Origin: Phycisphaerae bacterium
GTDB lineage: Bacteria; Planctomycetota; Phycisphaerae; UBA1845; Fen-1342
Assembly (NCBI GenBank): GCA_028279405.1
Contig: JANQNU010000010.1
Span: 109,052-173,051 of the forward strand
DNA: 64,000 nucleotides
Reading direction: 5' to 3'
The notes beneath the pieces were generated by a model that ran no database searches, was not told the origin of the DNA, and worked only from the letters and a program-made list of their open reading frames with translations. How positions within the stretch are numbered: position 1 is the first letter of the stretch; every line of letters starts with the position of its first letter. The translations under genes were made by a program, and so were the position numbers. This document shows positions 29,134 to 38,406 of the stretch, one piece after another.

Positions 29134-31317
29134 CTACTTGTACCGCGTCGCGGCTTGCTCAATCTCTATCGGCGTAAGTGCCTTCTGGTGAATCTCGAGC
29201 TCGTCAATCGCACCACTGAAGCTGCGCGCGCCTGGAGCATAGGCTCCGATGCAAGCGACACCCTTGCTGGGAGCGCGCACCGACTGCCCGTAAGGCGAGC
29301 GAGCCATTTCAACTCCGTCAACGTAGATCGCCATCGTGCGGTTGTCGCACACCGCAGCAACATGTGTCCACCTCCCGAGTGGAGCTGCCGCTTGGGTCTC
29401 CGCCAACTGGGTCCAGTTGAGATAGAACGCGAGCTTGCCACCACGCAAGCCGATGCCGTAGCCCGTGTTCTTCTCGGTAGCGGTGTTCAACAGGAAAACG
29501 TCGTCCTGATGCTCATCCGTCTTGTACCAGAACGCGACGGTAAGGCCATCCTTCGGATAAAGAAGCCGGTCGACCCCGACGATGGCATAGCCGTATTGCA
29601 TCGGCTGCAACGCGTGGCCACGAACACCAGGAACGGAGGCGACGTGGTGTTTCAATGCGTGCAGGCCGACGGCTGAAGAGTCCGAAGCGATCTGCTCATC
29701 GGCTCCGTCGAAACGCCACGATGCAACGAGATGGTCGCTGATATCACGATCCCTGCGATACGGATCGTGCAGAATGCCCCGGCAGTGCTGAAAGACCCGA
29801 TCAGGCCGCGCCAACGGCAGATCAGTAGGAACAATGTGCGTGCAGGCTGCCGACTCCCGGCAGAAGACCCGCTTGACAGCGTCCAGGAAACCGAAGCCGA
29901 ACCCGGCCGTCGGTTCGATGAAGTGCCCCTCGCCGAACTCGTTCCAGTTGTCGAGTACGACCAGTTGGCCGTCGATCTGCGAGCGGTCGTTTGCGTCAAC
30001 CAGACGTCCGGCGGCCCTACAAGCATGCTCGAAGTTCTCCACGGACACGCCGGCCATGTAGTAGGTCGTCCCGAGCCCATGCCATGGACGAGGATCCCAC
30101 CCCATCTGGACCGTGACTACGTCAGGGAGCACGCCGAGCTTTTGACGTTGCTTCAAGAGGTCGCCGTGAGCCTTCATCACCGACTCGTGCGAGAAGGTGG
30201 GAATGCCCTCGCGGTCCCTCTCGGACTCGCTCCAGAGGTCAGTCCAGAGAATATAGGCCGACGTTGCGTCGTACCCGGCGGCGGCGATCGCCCGCAACCG
30301 TTTCGGTTCGGCAGTAGGTACACAACCGACAATGATCAGGCCGCCAAGGCCGTCTTGGCGACAGCGGCTTCGCAGCTCGTCAAAAACCGCTCTCGTCTCT
30401 TCGATTCCACCCAGCCATGTGGTCACCAGTTCCGCATGAGTGATGAACAGCACCGGGCGGCCACCGATCCGCACATAGGAAGGATGTTTGAAGTAGTGGT
30501 CCAGCCAGAAGGGAAAGATCTCGTTGAGCAACTCTTCGCGACTGGATGCGTAGTATTGATCTGCCCAGTTGATGCAAAACTTGGCCTTATCCAGATATCG
30601 CGCCTGAAGGAACCCGTTGTTCAGCCCGTCGCCGAGCGAGTTGGTAATGGTCGAGTCCAGCCAAATCTTGTCCCATGTGAAAACAAATCCGTCGACCCCG
30701 TGCTCGAGCGCATACTTGATATGCCAGTCCGCGACGAGTGGCGTGCCTTCGTCGTAAAAACCGATCGCCGGCCTGCGCTCGGGCCAAGGTTCGATCGTGT
30801 CCCATCCCATGCTGTGAGCGCCATACTTCCACAATGGGCAATAGTGCGCGAGTACGATCCGGTCACTCTCCACCGGCCGCGGAACGGGAACGTACTCTTC
30901 GCTGGCCAGTTCAATGGGAGCCTCGAATCGAATGGGAATCGCGTTGGAATCGATGATCGCGCCAGTCGGATCGCGCACGACCAGTTTGGCACGCCCGCGC
31001 ACCGGCGCGTCTGCCTTGACGCGCCACTCGGTACGCACGATCTCATCCGGCGCAGAACCTGTCACGACGATCTCGGGATCCCCGAGGATCTCGACGCCGG
31101 GCGAAACCTCGAGCCGTACCGTCACGCCCGTCGGAGTCGCCTGCACGAGTTTCAACACCGCCACGAGCGTTTCGCTGCGGCCCGATCGCAAGACAGCCCC
31201 CTGTGGTGCAAAGCCGCGCACAAAGACGGATTCCGCCTGGACGGGTTGCGTTGGCGGTATTGCTGACTGTGCGAAAAGGAACAGGATGCAGATCGGATTG
31301 AGGATGACTGCGCACAT
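29134..31317 (-). CDS. Exported GH99/WbsX-like protein with C-terminal LamG domain
   Basis: 727 residues with an N-terminal signal (VILNPICILFLFAQS). The N-terminal 130 residues are beta-rich. Residues about 150-490 match the glycoside-hydrolase-99-like/WbsX fold: VLAHYCPLWKYGAHSMGWDT, GVDGFVFTWDKIW, YVRIGGRPVLFITH and LDNWNEFGEGHFIEPTAG. The last motif carries the conserved WNE...EP acidic residues. Residues about 540-725 form a concanavalin-like LamG domain (LTVAFWYKTDEHQDDVF, RWTHVAAVCDN, FSGAIDELEIHQKAL). Likely binds and perhaps cleaves a surface glycan; substrate unknown. Transcribed alone. Confidence 0.82.
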   Translation of the reverse strand: MCAVILNPICILFLFAQSAIPPTQPVQAESVFVRGFAPQGAVLRSGRSETLVAVLKLVQATPTGVTVRLEVSPGVEILGDPEIVVTGSAPDEIVRTEWRVKADAPVRGRAKLVVRDPTGAIIDSNAIPIRFEAPIELASEEYVPVPRPVESDRIVLAHYCPLWKYGAHSMGWDTIEPWPERRPAIGFYDEGTPLVADWHIKYALEHGVDGFVFTWDKIWLDSTITNSLGDGLNNGFLQARYLDKAKFCINWADQYYASSREELLNEIFPFWLDHYFKHPSYVRIGGRPVLFITHAELVTTWLGGIEETRAVFDELRSRCRQDGLGGLIIVGCVPTAEPKRLRAIAAAGYDATSAYILWTDLWSESERDREGIPTFSHESVMKAHGDLLKQRQKLGVLPDVVTVQMGWDPRPWHGLGTTYYMAGVSVENFEHACRAAGRLVDANDRSQIDGQLVVLDNWNEFGEGHFIEPTAGFGFGFLDAVKRVFCRESAACTHIVPTDLPLARPDRVFQHCRGILHDPYRRDRDISDHLVASWRFDGADEQIASDSSAVGLHALKHHVASVPGVRGHALQPMQYGYAIVGVDRLLYPKDGLTVAFWYKTDEHQDDVFLLNTATEKNTGYGIGLRGGKLAFYLNWTQLAETQAAAPLGRWTHVAAVCDNRTMAIYVDGVEMARSPYGQSVRAPSKGVACIGAYAPGARSFSGAIDELEIHQKALTPIEIEQAATRYK

Positions 31318-31735
31318 GGCAACTCCTATTCACACACTCGCGATGTACCCTCCGTGACTCATGCGCGCCCTCGCCAGAAGAAGTGCTTGGTGAAAAAGGG
31401 CGTTGCGTCGAAACCAGACAAGCTTCTCGTGACGCATGGCTAATACTACGCGGACAGAGTACCGAGTACACGCGCTCCGCGCAGAACAACCGAAATTTGC
31501 ACGATCCTGGCGACAAAGACTGGCGAGTCCTGGCTTTGGATCGAACACACGGCGCCTGCCACGACCGGGCAGATTCAAACCGTTCCCCGATTGGTGATTA
31601 TGGCTAGAATGTTCGTCCAAAGAGAGAGGTGCAATGAGGGGTCTCCAGAGGAACGAACATTGAATGCACTCAAGATCCAGTCATCTTCTCGTACCGGCAC
31701 TCCCCTATCGTGAAGCACTACTCCAGGAGCGCGTC
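31318..31735. other. Divergent intergenic region
   Basis: About 420 bp between the GH99-like gene and the small orphan gene. An in-frame ATG at 31664 could extend the orphan by 24 residues. Otherwise nothing recognisable. Confidence 0.35.
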
Positions 31736-32221
31736 ATGACGGGTATTCGTATCTTGGTACAACAAGGCGCCGAGTGCACCTTCGGTGACTTGTTCGAGCC
31801 GCTGCTGCCTTCGATGGAAACGCATTGGTGGCGCTGTCATATGCACCTTTCCGGCGTTCTCTTGAACATCATCGACGATCCCGAGAAAGAGGCACTCGTG
31901 AGCTCGTTTAGCGAAGCCTCCGACATACCGCCAGGAGTGTTTCTGCCTCGATTTGCCCACGATCTCGTGGATGACTGGTTGTACCTCTATGCGCTGAGCA
32001 CCCCACTCGGCGATGCCCCTCTCGAATGGAAAGACTTCCTCAGCCATTCCACCGTCCAGATGGCGTTCTTGAACATCGACGGCGGCTCGTGGTACTTCTA
32101 TGCACGCGACGCTGCCGCACTCGAGGAGGTCAATGAACATGCTCAATCAATACGCCGAAGCGGCAAGGTGAGCGACGTAAGAGAAATTGAATATGCTGAC
32201 TGGCTGCGCGGATTCCGTTAG
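31736..32221 (+). CDS. Orphan protein of about 161 residues
   Basis: Not recognised. Starts at ATG 31736 with AGGAG 7 nt upstream; the alternative ATG at 31664 lacks an RBS of that quality. Soluble, acidic, mixed alpha/beta with aromatic residues clustered in METHWWRCHMHLSG, DWLYLYALSTPLGD and GGSWYFYARDAAAL. No signal peptide or membrane span. It stands alone, facing the cohesin-like gene tail to tail. The pattern resembles small immunity or regulatory proteins but no family can be named. Confidence 0.6.
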   Translation: MTGIRILVQQGAECTFGDLFEPLLPSMETHWWRCHMHLSGVLLNIIDDPEKEALVSSFSEASDIPPGVFLPRFAHDLVDDWLYLYALSTPLGDAPLEWKDFLSHSTVQMAFLNIDGGSWYFYARDAAALEEVNEHAQSIRRSGKVSDVREIEYADWLRGFR

Positions 32222-32297
32222 GAAGGTGGTCTCTCGACGAGTCGAATGACGCAGCCATATCGCCATCAGCAATGGGGCCAACGCATCATCACAAGAG

Positions 32298-32867
32298 CTA
32301 AGCGGGTCGGCGTCGAGTGATCGCGACCACGGCCACCCCGATGAAGCCGAGCACAGCCGATGTCGGCGCCGGAATCACCTGGACCGTTGCGTTGTTGAAC
32401 GCAACATCGACTTGTCCGCCACCGAGTTGCACGAAGCCCTCGGTCAGGTCGCCGATCGTGAATCCGCCCAGTAACGAGGTGGTGCCGGCTTGCGTAGCTT
32501 CGAAAGTCAATGTCGCCAGCAGAACGTCGTCGCCGCTCACCCCCGTCACCGGCGGCGGTGCGAACGGTAGCAGGCCGGCAAGGCCGTCGCCGTCGAGCGC
32601 CGGGACAGCATTGAACAGCGGACCGATCACGACGTCGGTCAACGCGTTATGGCTCAGAATCAACGAGTCGAACGAAAGATCCATGCCCCAGCCGACAATG
32701 GCGTCGACGCTGGTAATGTCGGCCAGAATGTCGACCATGAACGTGTCGCCGACATTAACAAGCGTGTTACTGGGCTCGATCGAGACCGAAATGCCGGCGC
32801 TGGCGCGGCTGCTCGTGAGCACGAATGCCGAGAGCATGATGCCGAAGATTGCGATGTTGGGTTTCAT
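32298..32867 (-). CDS. Cohesin-like domain protein with PEP-CTERM-type sorting tail
   Basis: 189 residues. AAGGAAG lies upstream of ATG 32867. Signal peptide: IAIFGIMLSAFVLTSSRASA. The middle is a single beta domain with cohesin features: ISVSIEPSNTLVNVGDTFMV, then IVGWGMDLSFDSLILS and LLATLTFEATQAGTTSL. The tail VIPAPTSAVLGFIGVAVVA followed by ITRRRPA is a variant of the PEP-CTERM signal (PAP instead of PEP, hydrophobic span, Arg cluster), which is cut by an exosortase-type enzyme. Last gene of a minus-strand run of exported proteins; a dockerin protein is encoded just upstream. Confidence 0.78.
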   Translation of the reverse strand: MKPNIAIFGIMLSAFVLTSSRASAGISVSIEPSNTLVNVGDTFMVDILADITSVDAIVGWGMDLSFDSLILSHNALTDVVIGPLFNAVPALDGDGLAGLLPFAPPPVTGVSGDDVLLATLTFEATQAGTTSLLGGFTIGDLTEGFVQLGGGQVDVAFNNATVQVIPAPTSAVLGFIGVAVVAITRRRPA

Positions 32868-33064
32868 AATTACTTCCTTTAGGCGGTGTTGGTCGAAAAC
32901 TGTGTTGAAACCGTGCTCCATGACGCACGGCGAGTAAGACGCCCTCCGATCTGTGGCCACTGGATCACGAAGCGGGCAAGTCGGCAGCCCTGACGGGGAC
33001 GACCGCCTGGCCTGCGTTCCGTGAACGGAGAACCTGCACGGCCACTGACTGGAACGTCGGGCGC

Positions 33065-34033
33065 TCACTCGCCGTTGGCGAACGCCAGATAGTGCGCGTA
33101 CCAGATGCCAAAGTCGGGCATACCGACGAAATCGTCACCATCGAAGTCGGCTGCGGGTAGAAAGTTCGGATCGCCGCTGCTGCTGCCGTACGCAGCCAGG
33201 AAGGCGTTGTAGTCGTCAAGATCGACGTCGCCGTCGTCGTCGAGGTCTCCGGGAACGACGGGGTCGCAGCCATCGGGGATGCCATCGCCGTCCGAGTCGA
33301 TGTTGTCGTCGAAACCGGGGCACACGTCATCGACATCGCAGACGCCGTCGTTGTCGCTGTCGGGGCACACCGGGTTGGCTGTCGCACGGATCGTAACTGT
33401 CGCCGACGCGATGTCGAGGTTGGCGATGTTGGGCGCCTCGAAGCCATCGAAACCGGAGATGCCCGTGCCGTTGAATCGCGTGGTGAATGAAGTAACGCCC
33501 ACGAGATCACCGTCGCTGTCGAACAGCTCCAGCGTGGATCGGTAGCGATCGTCTCCCAGATTGCCGGGGGTTCCCGCCCCTGCCGTTTGGGGGTCGCGGA
33601 TTCCGGCAATAATCCCGGGCGTCGAGCCTTCGAGCTTGTCGTTGAAGGCGAAGCTCCGCGCAAGCGAGAAGTACAGGATGTTCACGGTCTCCCCGCCGAA
33701 CGTGTACCCGGAGGGGAGGAACGCTGCACCGTCCTCGGTTCGATACGTGATTCGGTAGGTGATCTCGTCACCCTGGATCGTCTCGGTGGAGATGATCAAC
33801 ACTTCGCGATGGTTGTTGTTGCGGCCGGTGAGGGTCATAGCGCCCGCACGGTCGATCGCATTCAACATCACGACGCCCTGCCCCGTCTCCGGTCTCCAGA
33901 ACGCGGTCCCGACGCCGTAGCGGTTAGACCAGAGTCCCATTCCCGTGCCGAACGTCTCCGCCGTCGCGGACGATTGAGCCAGAGCCGGCACCAGGACAAG
34001 GCTCGCGAACATCATCATCAGAGGCTTTCTCAT
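33065..34033 (-). CDS. Exported protein with thrombospondin-3 repeats and type I dockerin
   Basis: 322 residues. Start ATG 34033 with GGAGAGAG upstream; the frame is open further but this start precedes a signal peptide (MMMFASLVLVPALAQSSATA). The first 220 residues form an unrecognised beta-rich domain (WSNRYGVGTAFWRPETGQG). Then calcium-binding repeats: CPDSDNDGVCDVDDVCPG and DSDGDGIPDGCD. The C-terminus is a two-loop dockerin: GDLDDDGDVDLDDYNAFLAA and AADFDGDDFVGMPDFGIWYA. Dockerins bind cohesin domains in a calcium-dependent way; a cohesin-like protein is encoded 198 bp downstream. Confidence 0.82.
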   Translation of the reverse strand: MRKPLMMMFASLVLVPALAQSSATAETFGTGMGLWSNRYGVGTAFWRPETGQGVVMLNAIDRAGAMTLTGRNNNHREVLIISTETIQGDEITYRITYRTEDGAAFLPSGYTFGGETVNILYFSLARSFAFNDKLEGSTPGIIAGIRDPQTAGAGTPGNLGDDRYRSTLELFDSDGDLVGVTSFTTRFNGTGISGFDGFEAPNIANLDIASATVTIRATANPVCPDSDNDGVCDVDDVCPGFDDNIDSDGDGIPDGCDPVVPGDLDDDGDVDLDDYNAFLAAYGSSSGDPNFLPAADFDGDDFVGMPDFGIWYAHYLAFANGE

Positions 34034-34176
34034 CTTGCTCTCTCCATCCTGTTGTTTCGAACTCGGCGAGGTCGGCTTGCGCGGACGCGGGCCACCGTCT
34101 ACCGGCAACCCACGTCCATCCAACACGCGTCATCCATTTCTTACTGGTACATCTCGACCGCTACGTCGGCACGTGC

Positions 34177-36120
34177 TCAACGCAAGCGGGCTTCGATCGC
34201 GGACAGCCGCGACTCGACCGTTTCCAGGAGCCGAGCGTTCTGCGCCCGTAGCGTGGCGATCTCGGACGCCTGGGCCTGCGCGATCTTCATCCACGCGGTA
34301 GCTGCGGACGCTTCGGGAAGGCCGACAACCGTGTTCACGAGTTTGACTCCGTCGGCATCGGACGCTTCCCAGGCGCGTCCCACGATCGGCAACCCGTCGA
34401 CGCGCCGCAGGTCTTCCGCGGCAACAGCGATCGCCGTGCCGTCTTGGTCGCCGGACGCAACGATGAAATCCCCACTTCGGACCGGGCCGCGGACCTTGAC
34501 CGGCACCTGCCCCATGAACGCGACCTTTTCGCAACGGTCGCTCAGGTCCTCGTCACCGTCGAACGCCGTCCCCAGGACGCCCGGTGCCGTGCTGACGACC
34601 ATCACCCAGTCGGCGCCATCGGTCCGCCGGGAGATCTTGCCGCCGAACACACCGACCACGTCGCCGGCTTCAATGTGCTCCTCCGAATCGAGGCGCAACA
34701 GCTCCTCAGCAAAGTCGCAACCGTTGGTGGAAAAGGTAACACCGCTGTCGCCGTTACCTTCAATAGAGCCCCGACAGGTGTTGTCGGCGATGAACTGGAT
34801 ATAGTTCACGATATCGCCCGGGTTCGACGGCTCCACCTCGAGCAGCAATACATCCGGATTGTTCGTGGTCGAGTCGTTGTGGAAGTGCACCAGATAGCTA
34901 TCCCGGTCGGTATCGCTGCCGTTTGCATCCCCGCGAACCTTGAGCCGATTCGTCGGCTGGGTGACGCCGATGCCGACGTTACCGGTGCTCCCCTGGATTC
35001 TCATGGCCACGTCGCCTGCTGGGCTGAAATCGATGTTCGGGGTATCCGCGCCGCCATGAATGGTCATTCGCTCGGCCTGCGTACCGTTCAAGCTGGCGGT
35101 CGTGAATCGCATGTCCGGGCCCGACTGTCGGATGGTGACCCCCGGCTGGAACAGATTCGAATCGATCTCCAGTATGCCCTCGATTCGCGTATTACCGCGA
35201 ACGACTGTCTTTGCGAACGCGTTGCCGAGCCACAACTCTTCGGTCAGGTGATACAGCGTAAACACATTGAGCCCGCTGCCCGGGATCTGCAGCGCAGAGA
35301 AGATGCTGTTGTGCGACAGAGTCAACGTTCGTACTGAATCCGCGTCGAGGCTAAGGGCTGAACCATCGGCGCCGTCAATTCGCACGACGCACAATTGGTC
35401 GTCCTTGACGTGCAGTTTGCCGTTGAGATCGTCCGTTCCGATGCCGACGTTCCCATCTTCCGCAGTGATCCGCATCAACTCCCGTTCGCTCCCGCTGGCC
35501 CCGGCGTAGAAGTGGATGTTTGCGTTATCGCCGCCGCCACGGAACATCATCCGCGTCGCCTGATTGCCGGCGGTGTCTTCCGTCGTGAACTCCATCGTTG
35601 AACCGCCGCCAACGACATTCTGCGTGATCCCGACCGGGTTAGCGGCGCCCGGGGCCAGCAGTGAAAAAGGAGTGAGCGGCGTCTGCGTCCCCAGGCCCAT
35701 ATGTCCGATGTCGTCCACCACGATTCCGCGCGTCTGCAAAGCGTAAGGCGTGGCCGTCAACGGCTGCCGCGGATCGAGCGTCGTGAACGGCTCCGCATCC
35801 GTCGGATCGTGCGGGCTGCGGATCGCGATCTCCAGCCAGCGCTGTCCGCTGAAAGCCATCGCACCGAAGTCCAGCTCGGCAGCGAAGCTTCCGTTGACCA
35901 CGAGCAGGTCCGTCACACGGATCGGCGTACCAATCATGTCCCCCGCGGCGTCGGCATCCCAAAGCGTGAACTCGATGTCCGCCGAACTGTTAAGCGGCGT
36001 GCCGTCCAGGCTCACCTGGCCCTGATAGGTCCAGTGACTGCCGACCAGTGTCTGTCCAAAAGCAGCACCTGCCAGGTACATCCCCACAAGTACGGTCAAT
36101 ACGATCCGGGTCGTTTTCAT
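34177..36120 (-). CDS. Exported YQG-domain protein with coiled-coil end, paralogue 2
   Basis: 647 residues. ATG 36120 is preceded by GAAGAAGG. Signal: IVLTVLVGMYLAGAAFGQ. YQG domain: HWTYQGQVSLDGTPLNSSAD, IEFTLWDADAAGDMIGTP and LDPRQPLTATPYALQTRGI. The centre has tail-fibre-like repeats (GNVGIGTDDLNGKLHV, GNVGIGVTQPTNRLKVRGDA). The C-terminal part with DGADWVMVVSTAPGVLG resembles the peptidase_G2/chaperone-like ends of fibre proteins. The last 40 residues (AQASEIATLRAQNARLLETV) form a coiled coil. Lies 46 bp downstream of paralogue 3, probably in one operon. Confidence 0.82.
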   Translation of the reverse strand: MKTTRIVLTVLVGMYLAGAAFGQTLVGSHWTYQGQVSLDGTPLNSSADIEFTLWDADAAGDMIGTPIRVTDLLVVNGSFAAELDFGAMAFSGQRWLEIAIRSPHDPTDAEPFTTLDPRQPLTATPYALQTRGIVVDDIGHMGLGTQTPLTPFSLLAPGAANPVGITQNVVGGGSTMEFTTEDTAGNQATRMMFRGGGDNANIHFYAGASGSERELMRITAEDGNVGIGTDDLNGKLHVKDDQLCVVRIDGADGSALSLDADSVRTLTLSHNSIFSALQIPGSGLNVFTLYHLTEELWLGNAFAKTVVRGNTRIEGILEIDSNLFQPGVTIRQSGPDMRFTTASLNGTQAERMTIHGGADTPNIDFSPAGDVAMRIQGSTGNVGIGVTQPTNRLKVRGDANGSDTDRDSYLVHFHNDSTTNNPDVLLLEVEPSNPGDIVNYIQFIADNTCRGSIEGNGDSGVTFSTNGCDFAEELLRLDSEEHIEAGDVVGVFGGKISRRTDGADWVMVVSTAPGVLGTAFDGDEDLSDRCEKVAFMGQVPVKVRGPVRSGDFIVASGDQDGTAIAVAAEDLRRVDGLPIVGRAWEASDADGVKLVNTVVGLPEASAATAWMKIAQAQASEIATLRAQNARLLETVESRLSAIEARLR

Positions 36121-36166
36121 GATGCATCCTTCTTCGTAATTGGTGTCTTTTTTTGCCCTGGCGGGA

Positions 36167-37666
36167 CTACTCGTTTCCAGTGATGTCCGTTCCGATCCGC
36201 AGCGACGAGTCCGCTCCGAACAGGCGCGGGTGCAGGTAGCGCCCGCGTTCGGACGAAGGCTTGTCCTGCTCCAGCGGAATGCGGTTCGCGTTGGCCCAGG
36301 CATCCTGTCGAATGCCGGTGACCTGCCACGAAACCCTGATGTTCGGCTTGTCCGTGCGAACGACGAACGCTCGGTCCTGCATCTCCTCAGCGACGATCGC
36401 TTGCGCAAACTCGCCAATCACCGTCAACTGATAACGAAAGTCGCGATTCAGCGCCTCGAACCAGTCCGGCATCTCGACCACCGCATAGCCGTCGCGGTCC
36501 GTCGTGACGTTTCCGTTATAGATATTCATCATGTCCGGCGATTCGACGAACGAGTGCGAGAGGTACTTGTTCTTGGGATCGAGCGGATGATCGATCCTGA
36601 ACGAACCACCCGACTTGGAGAGCGTGCCGCCGACCTGAACGTCGCCAAAGAACCGGCCCGCGAAACCGTTACCGCCGTCGCCGGCATCGATGACTTGTCC
36701 GATGATCGCCGTCCCGGAATCGGCAACGCCCAACACTGCCGTCCCGTTCGACGTCGTCGCCAGTACCCCGTGACCACCCTGACGCGCGTTGTTGTCGGCC
36801 CAAAGCGCCGCACCCGCCCAGCTATTGGCGTCCGCCACGCTGCTACCGTTGGAACCGTTGTGCAATCGCAGCGCAAAACCACCGCTCGCGGTGCGGCGCG
36901 TGTTGCGAATGCGTGCGACCGGGATCCTGTCGACTGTGTTCGCGGCGGCGACAACATGCAGCCGCGCATCGGGACTGTCCGTACCAATGCCGACGTTGCC
37001 CGAGCCGCCTTGGATGCGCATCATCTCCGTTTCGTTGTTCCGCGCGCCCGAATAGAACTCGATGTTGGCGTCGGCAGAACCGCCACGGATCAACAGACGC
37101 GTAGCCTGCTGCGCGCCGTCGTCGGTCGTCAGTTCCAAAGTAGCGTTGCCGCCGACTTGGGCTTGCGTGATACCGACGGGTGGGTGGTCAGGGTGGGATT
37201 GTATGGCCAAGGGCGTCCGTGGATCCGTCGTGCCCAGCCCGACGCGCCCGGCACTGTCAACAAAGATCCCCCGGGTCTGAACCGCGTAGGGTGCCGGCGT
37301 CAGCGCCTGACGCGGGTCGAGCGTCGTGAACGGCGCGGTGTTCGTCGGATCGTGTGGCGAACGGACCTCGATCTGCAGCCAGCGTTCGTTGCCGTCGTAC
37401 GCCTCGACGCCGAAATCCAGATTGACTGAGAATCGGCCATCCTCAACCGCAACGTCCGTGCTCGTCCGCGCCGAAGAGATCTCGCTTCCGCCACTCGCCG
37501 CGTCCCACAGCGAAAATCGGACGTCGGCGGAACCCTGGACCGGAGTACCGCCCTGCTCGAGACGCCCCTGATAGGTCCAGTTTCCGCTGAGTGCCGTCTG
37601 CGCTGCTGCGATTTCGGCCAACATCGTCGCGATGACGAGCGCAAGGAGAGTGGTTCGATTGCCCAT
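36167..37666 (-). CDS. Exported YQG-domain protein, paralogue 3
   Basis: 499 residues. ATG 37666 with GGAG 7 nt upstream. Signal: TLLALVIATMLAEIAAAQ. YQG domain: NWTYQGRLEQGGTPVQGSAD, VRFSLWDAASGGSEISSA and LDPRQALTPAPYAVQTRGIF. Then GRVGLGTTDPRTPLAIQS and GNVGIGTDSPDARLHVVAAA segments, a YVLATTSNG-type stretch and a C-terminal domain starting PKNKYLSHSFVESPDMMNIY that includes YAVVEMPDWFEALNRDFRYQ. That last domain is common at the end of such proteins and may be a surface-binding module. Divergent from the fourth sigma gene. Confidence 0.82.
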   Translation of the reverse strand: MGNRTTLLALVIATMLAEIAAAQTALSGNWTYQGRLEQGGTPVQGSADVRFSLWDAASGGSEISSARTSTDVAVEDGRFSVNLDFGVEAYDGNERWLQIEVRSPHDPTNTAPFTTLDPRQALTPAPYAVQTRGIFVDSAGRVGLGTTDPRTPLAIQSHPDHPPVGITQAQVGGNATLELTTDDGAQQATRLLIRGGSADANIEFYSGARNNETEMMRIQGGSGNVGIGTDSPDARLHVVAAANTVDRIPVARIRNTRRTASGGFALRLHNGSNGSSVADANSWAGAALWADNNARQGGHGVLATTSNGTAVLGVADSGTAIIGQVIDAGDGGNGFAGRFFGDVQVGGTLSKSGGSFRIDHPLDPKNKYLSHSFVESPDMMNIYNGNVTTDRDGYAVVEMPDWFEALNRDFRYQLTVIGEFAQAIVAEEMQDRAFVVRTDKPNIRVSWQVTGIRQDAWANANRIPLEQDKPSSERGRYLHPRLFGADSSLRIGTDITGNE

Positions 37667-37830
37667 ATCTGGTCTCCGGTTATCGGTATTCGCTGACGAC
37701 CCCGCCACGAGAGCCGCTCACCCGGTAATCGCAGTCGAGCCGGGGGCGCCGTCAGGGTTGTTGCGGAAATCTTGGTACGCGCCCGTGCAATTGGTAGGAT
37801 TGGCTATCATGAGGCGTTCGGAGGCACAAA

Positions 37831-38400
37831 TTGGCTGATTCCGAGGCAACCCAAATCCTCCAGCAACTCCGCGAAGGGGACGACTCAGCCGCCGACCGGC
37901 TCCTCCCGTTGGTGTATGACGACCTGCGGGCACTTGCCCACAAATACTTCCGCGGCGACGGTGCCCGCCATACCCTCCAGCCGACCGCGCTCGTGCACGA
38001 AGTCTTCGTTCGGCTCGTCCATCAGCCCGGCTCCGCGTGGCAGGATCGGGCACATTTCTTCGCGGTCTGTGCCCGGGCAATGCGCGCGATCCTGACGGAC
38101 TACGCCCGTCGCAAGCGGGCCGCGAAACGGGGCGGCGGATGGAATCGCGTGGCCGTCGAACCGCTGGCCGGTGCCAATCAGCCGGACCCGATCGACGCGC
38201 TGGCACTGAGCGATGCCCTCGAAGAACTCGCTACCTTGAACGAACACCACGCGCAGCTCGTGGAGCTGCGCTTTCTGGCAGGGCTGACGACGGCGGAGAT
38301 CGCCGATGTCCTGCAATGCTCGGAAAGCTCGGTCGAACGCCAGTGGCGCGCCGTTCGCGCCTGGCTGAGCCGCCGGCTTCAAACCGCCGAACACGGATGA
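37831..38400 (+). CDS. ECF sigma factor, kinase-linked type, copy 4
   Basis: 189 residues. The start is a TTG at 37831 with GGAGG 7 nt upstream. Region 2: LLPLVYDDLRALAHKYF and LQPTALVHEVFVRLVHQ. Region 4: ELRFLAGLTTAEIADVLQCS followed by ESSVERQWRAVRAWLSRRL. The kinase ATG follows 6 bp after the stop. Divergent from the two YQG genes, with 164 bp of shared upstream region. Confidence 0.92.
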   Translation: MADSEATQILQQLREGDDSAADRLLPLVYDDLRALAHKYFRGDGARHTLQPTALVHEVFVRLVHQPGSAWQDRAHFFAVCARAMRAILTDYARRKRAAKRGGGWNRVAVEPLAGANQPDPIDALALSDALEELATLNEHHAQLVELRFLAGLTTAEIADVLQCSESSVERQWRAVRAWLSRRLQTAEHG

Positions 38401-38406
38401 CGATCG

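Noticed and set aside
29731..31266. 511-codon plus-strand frame opposite the GH99-like gene
   Set aside because: Antisense shadow; the minus strand encodes recognisable GH99 and LamG domains.
36140..37429. 429-codon plus-strand frame opposite YQG paralogue 3
   Set aside because: Antisense shadow of a gene with a signal peptide and shared domain.
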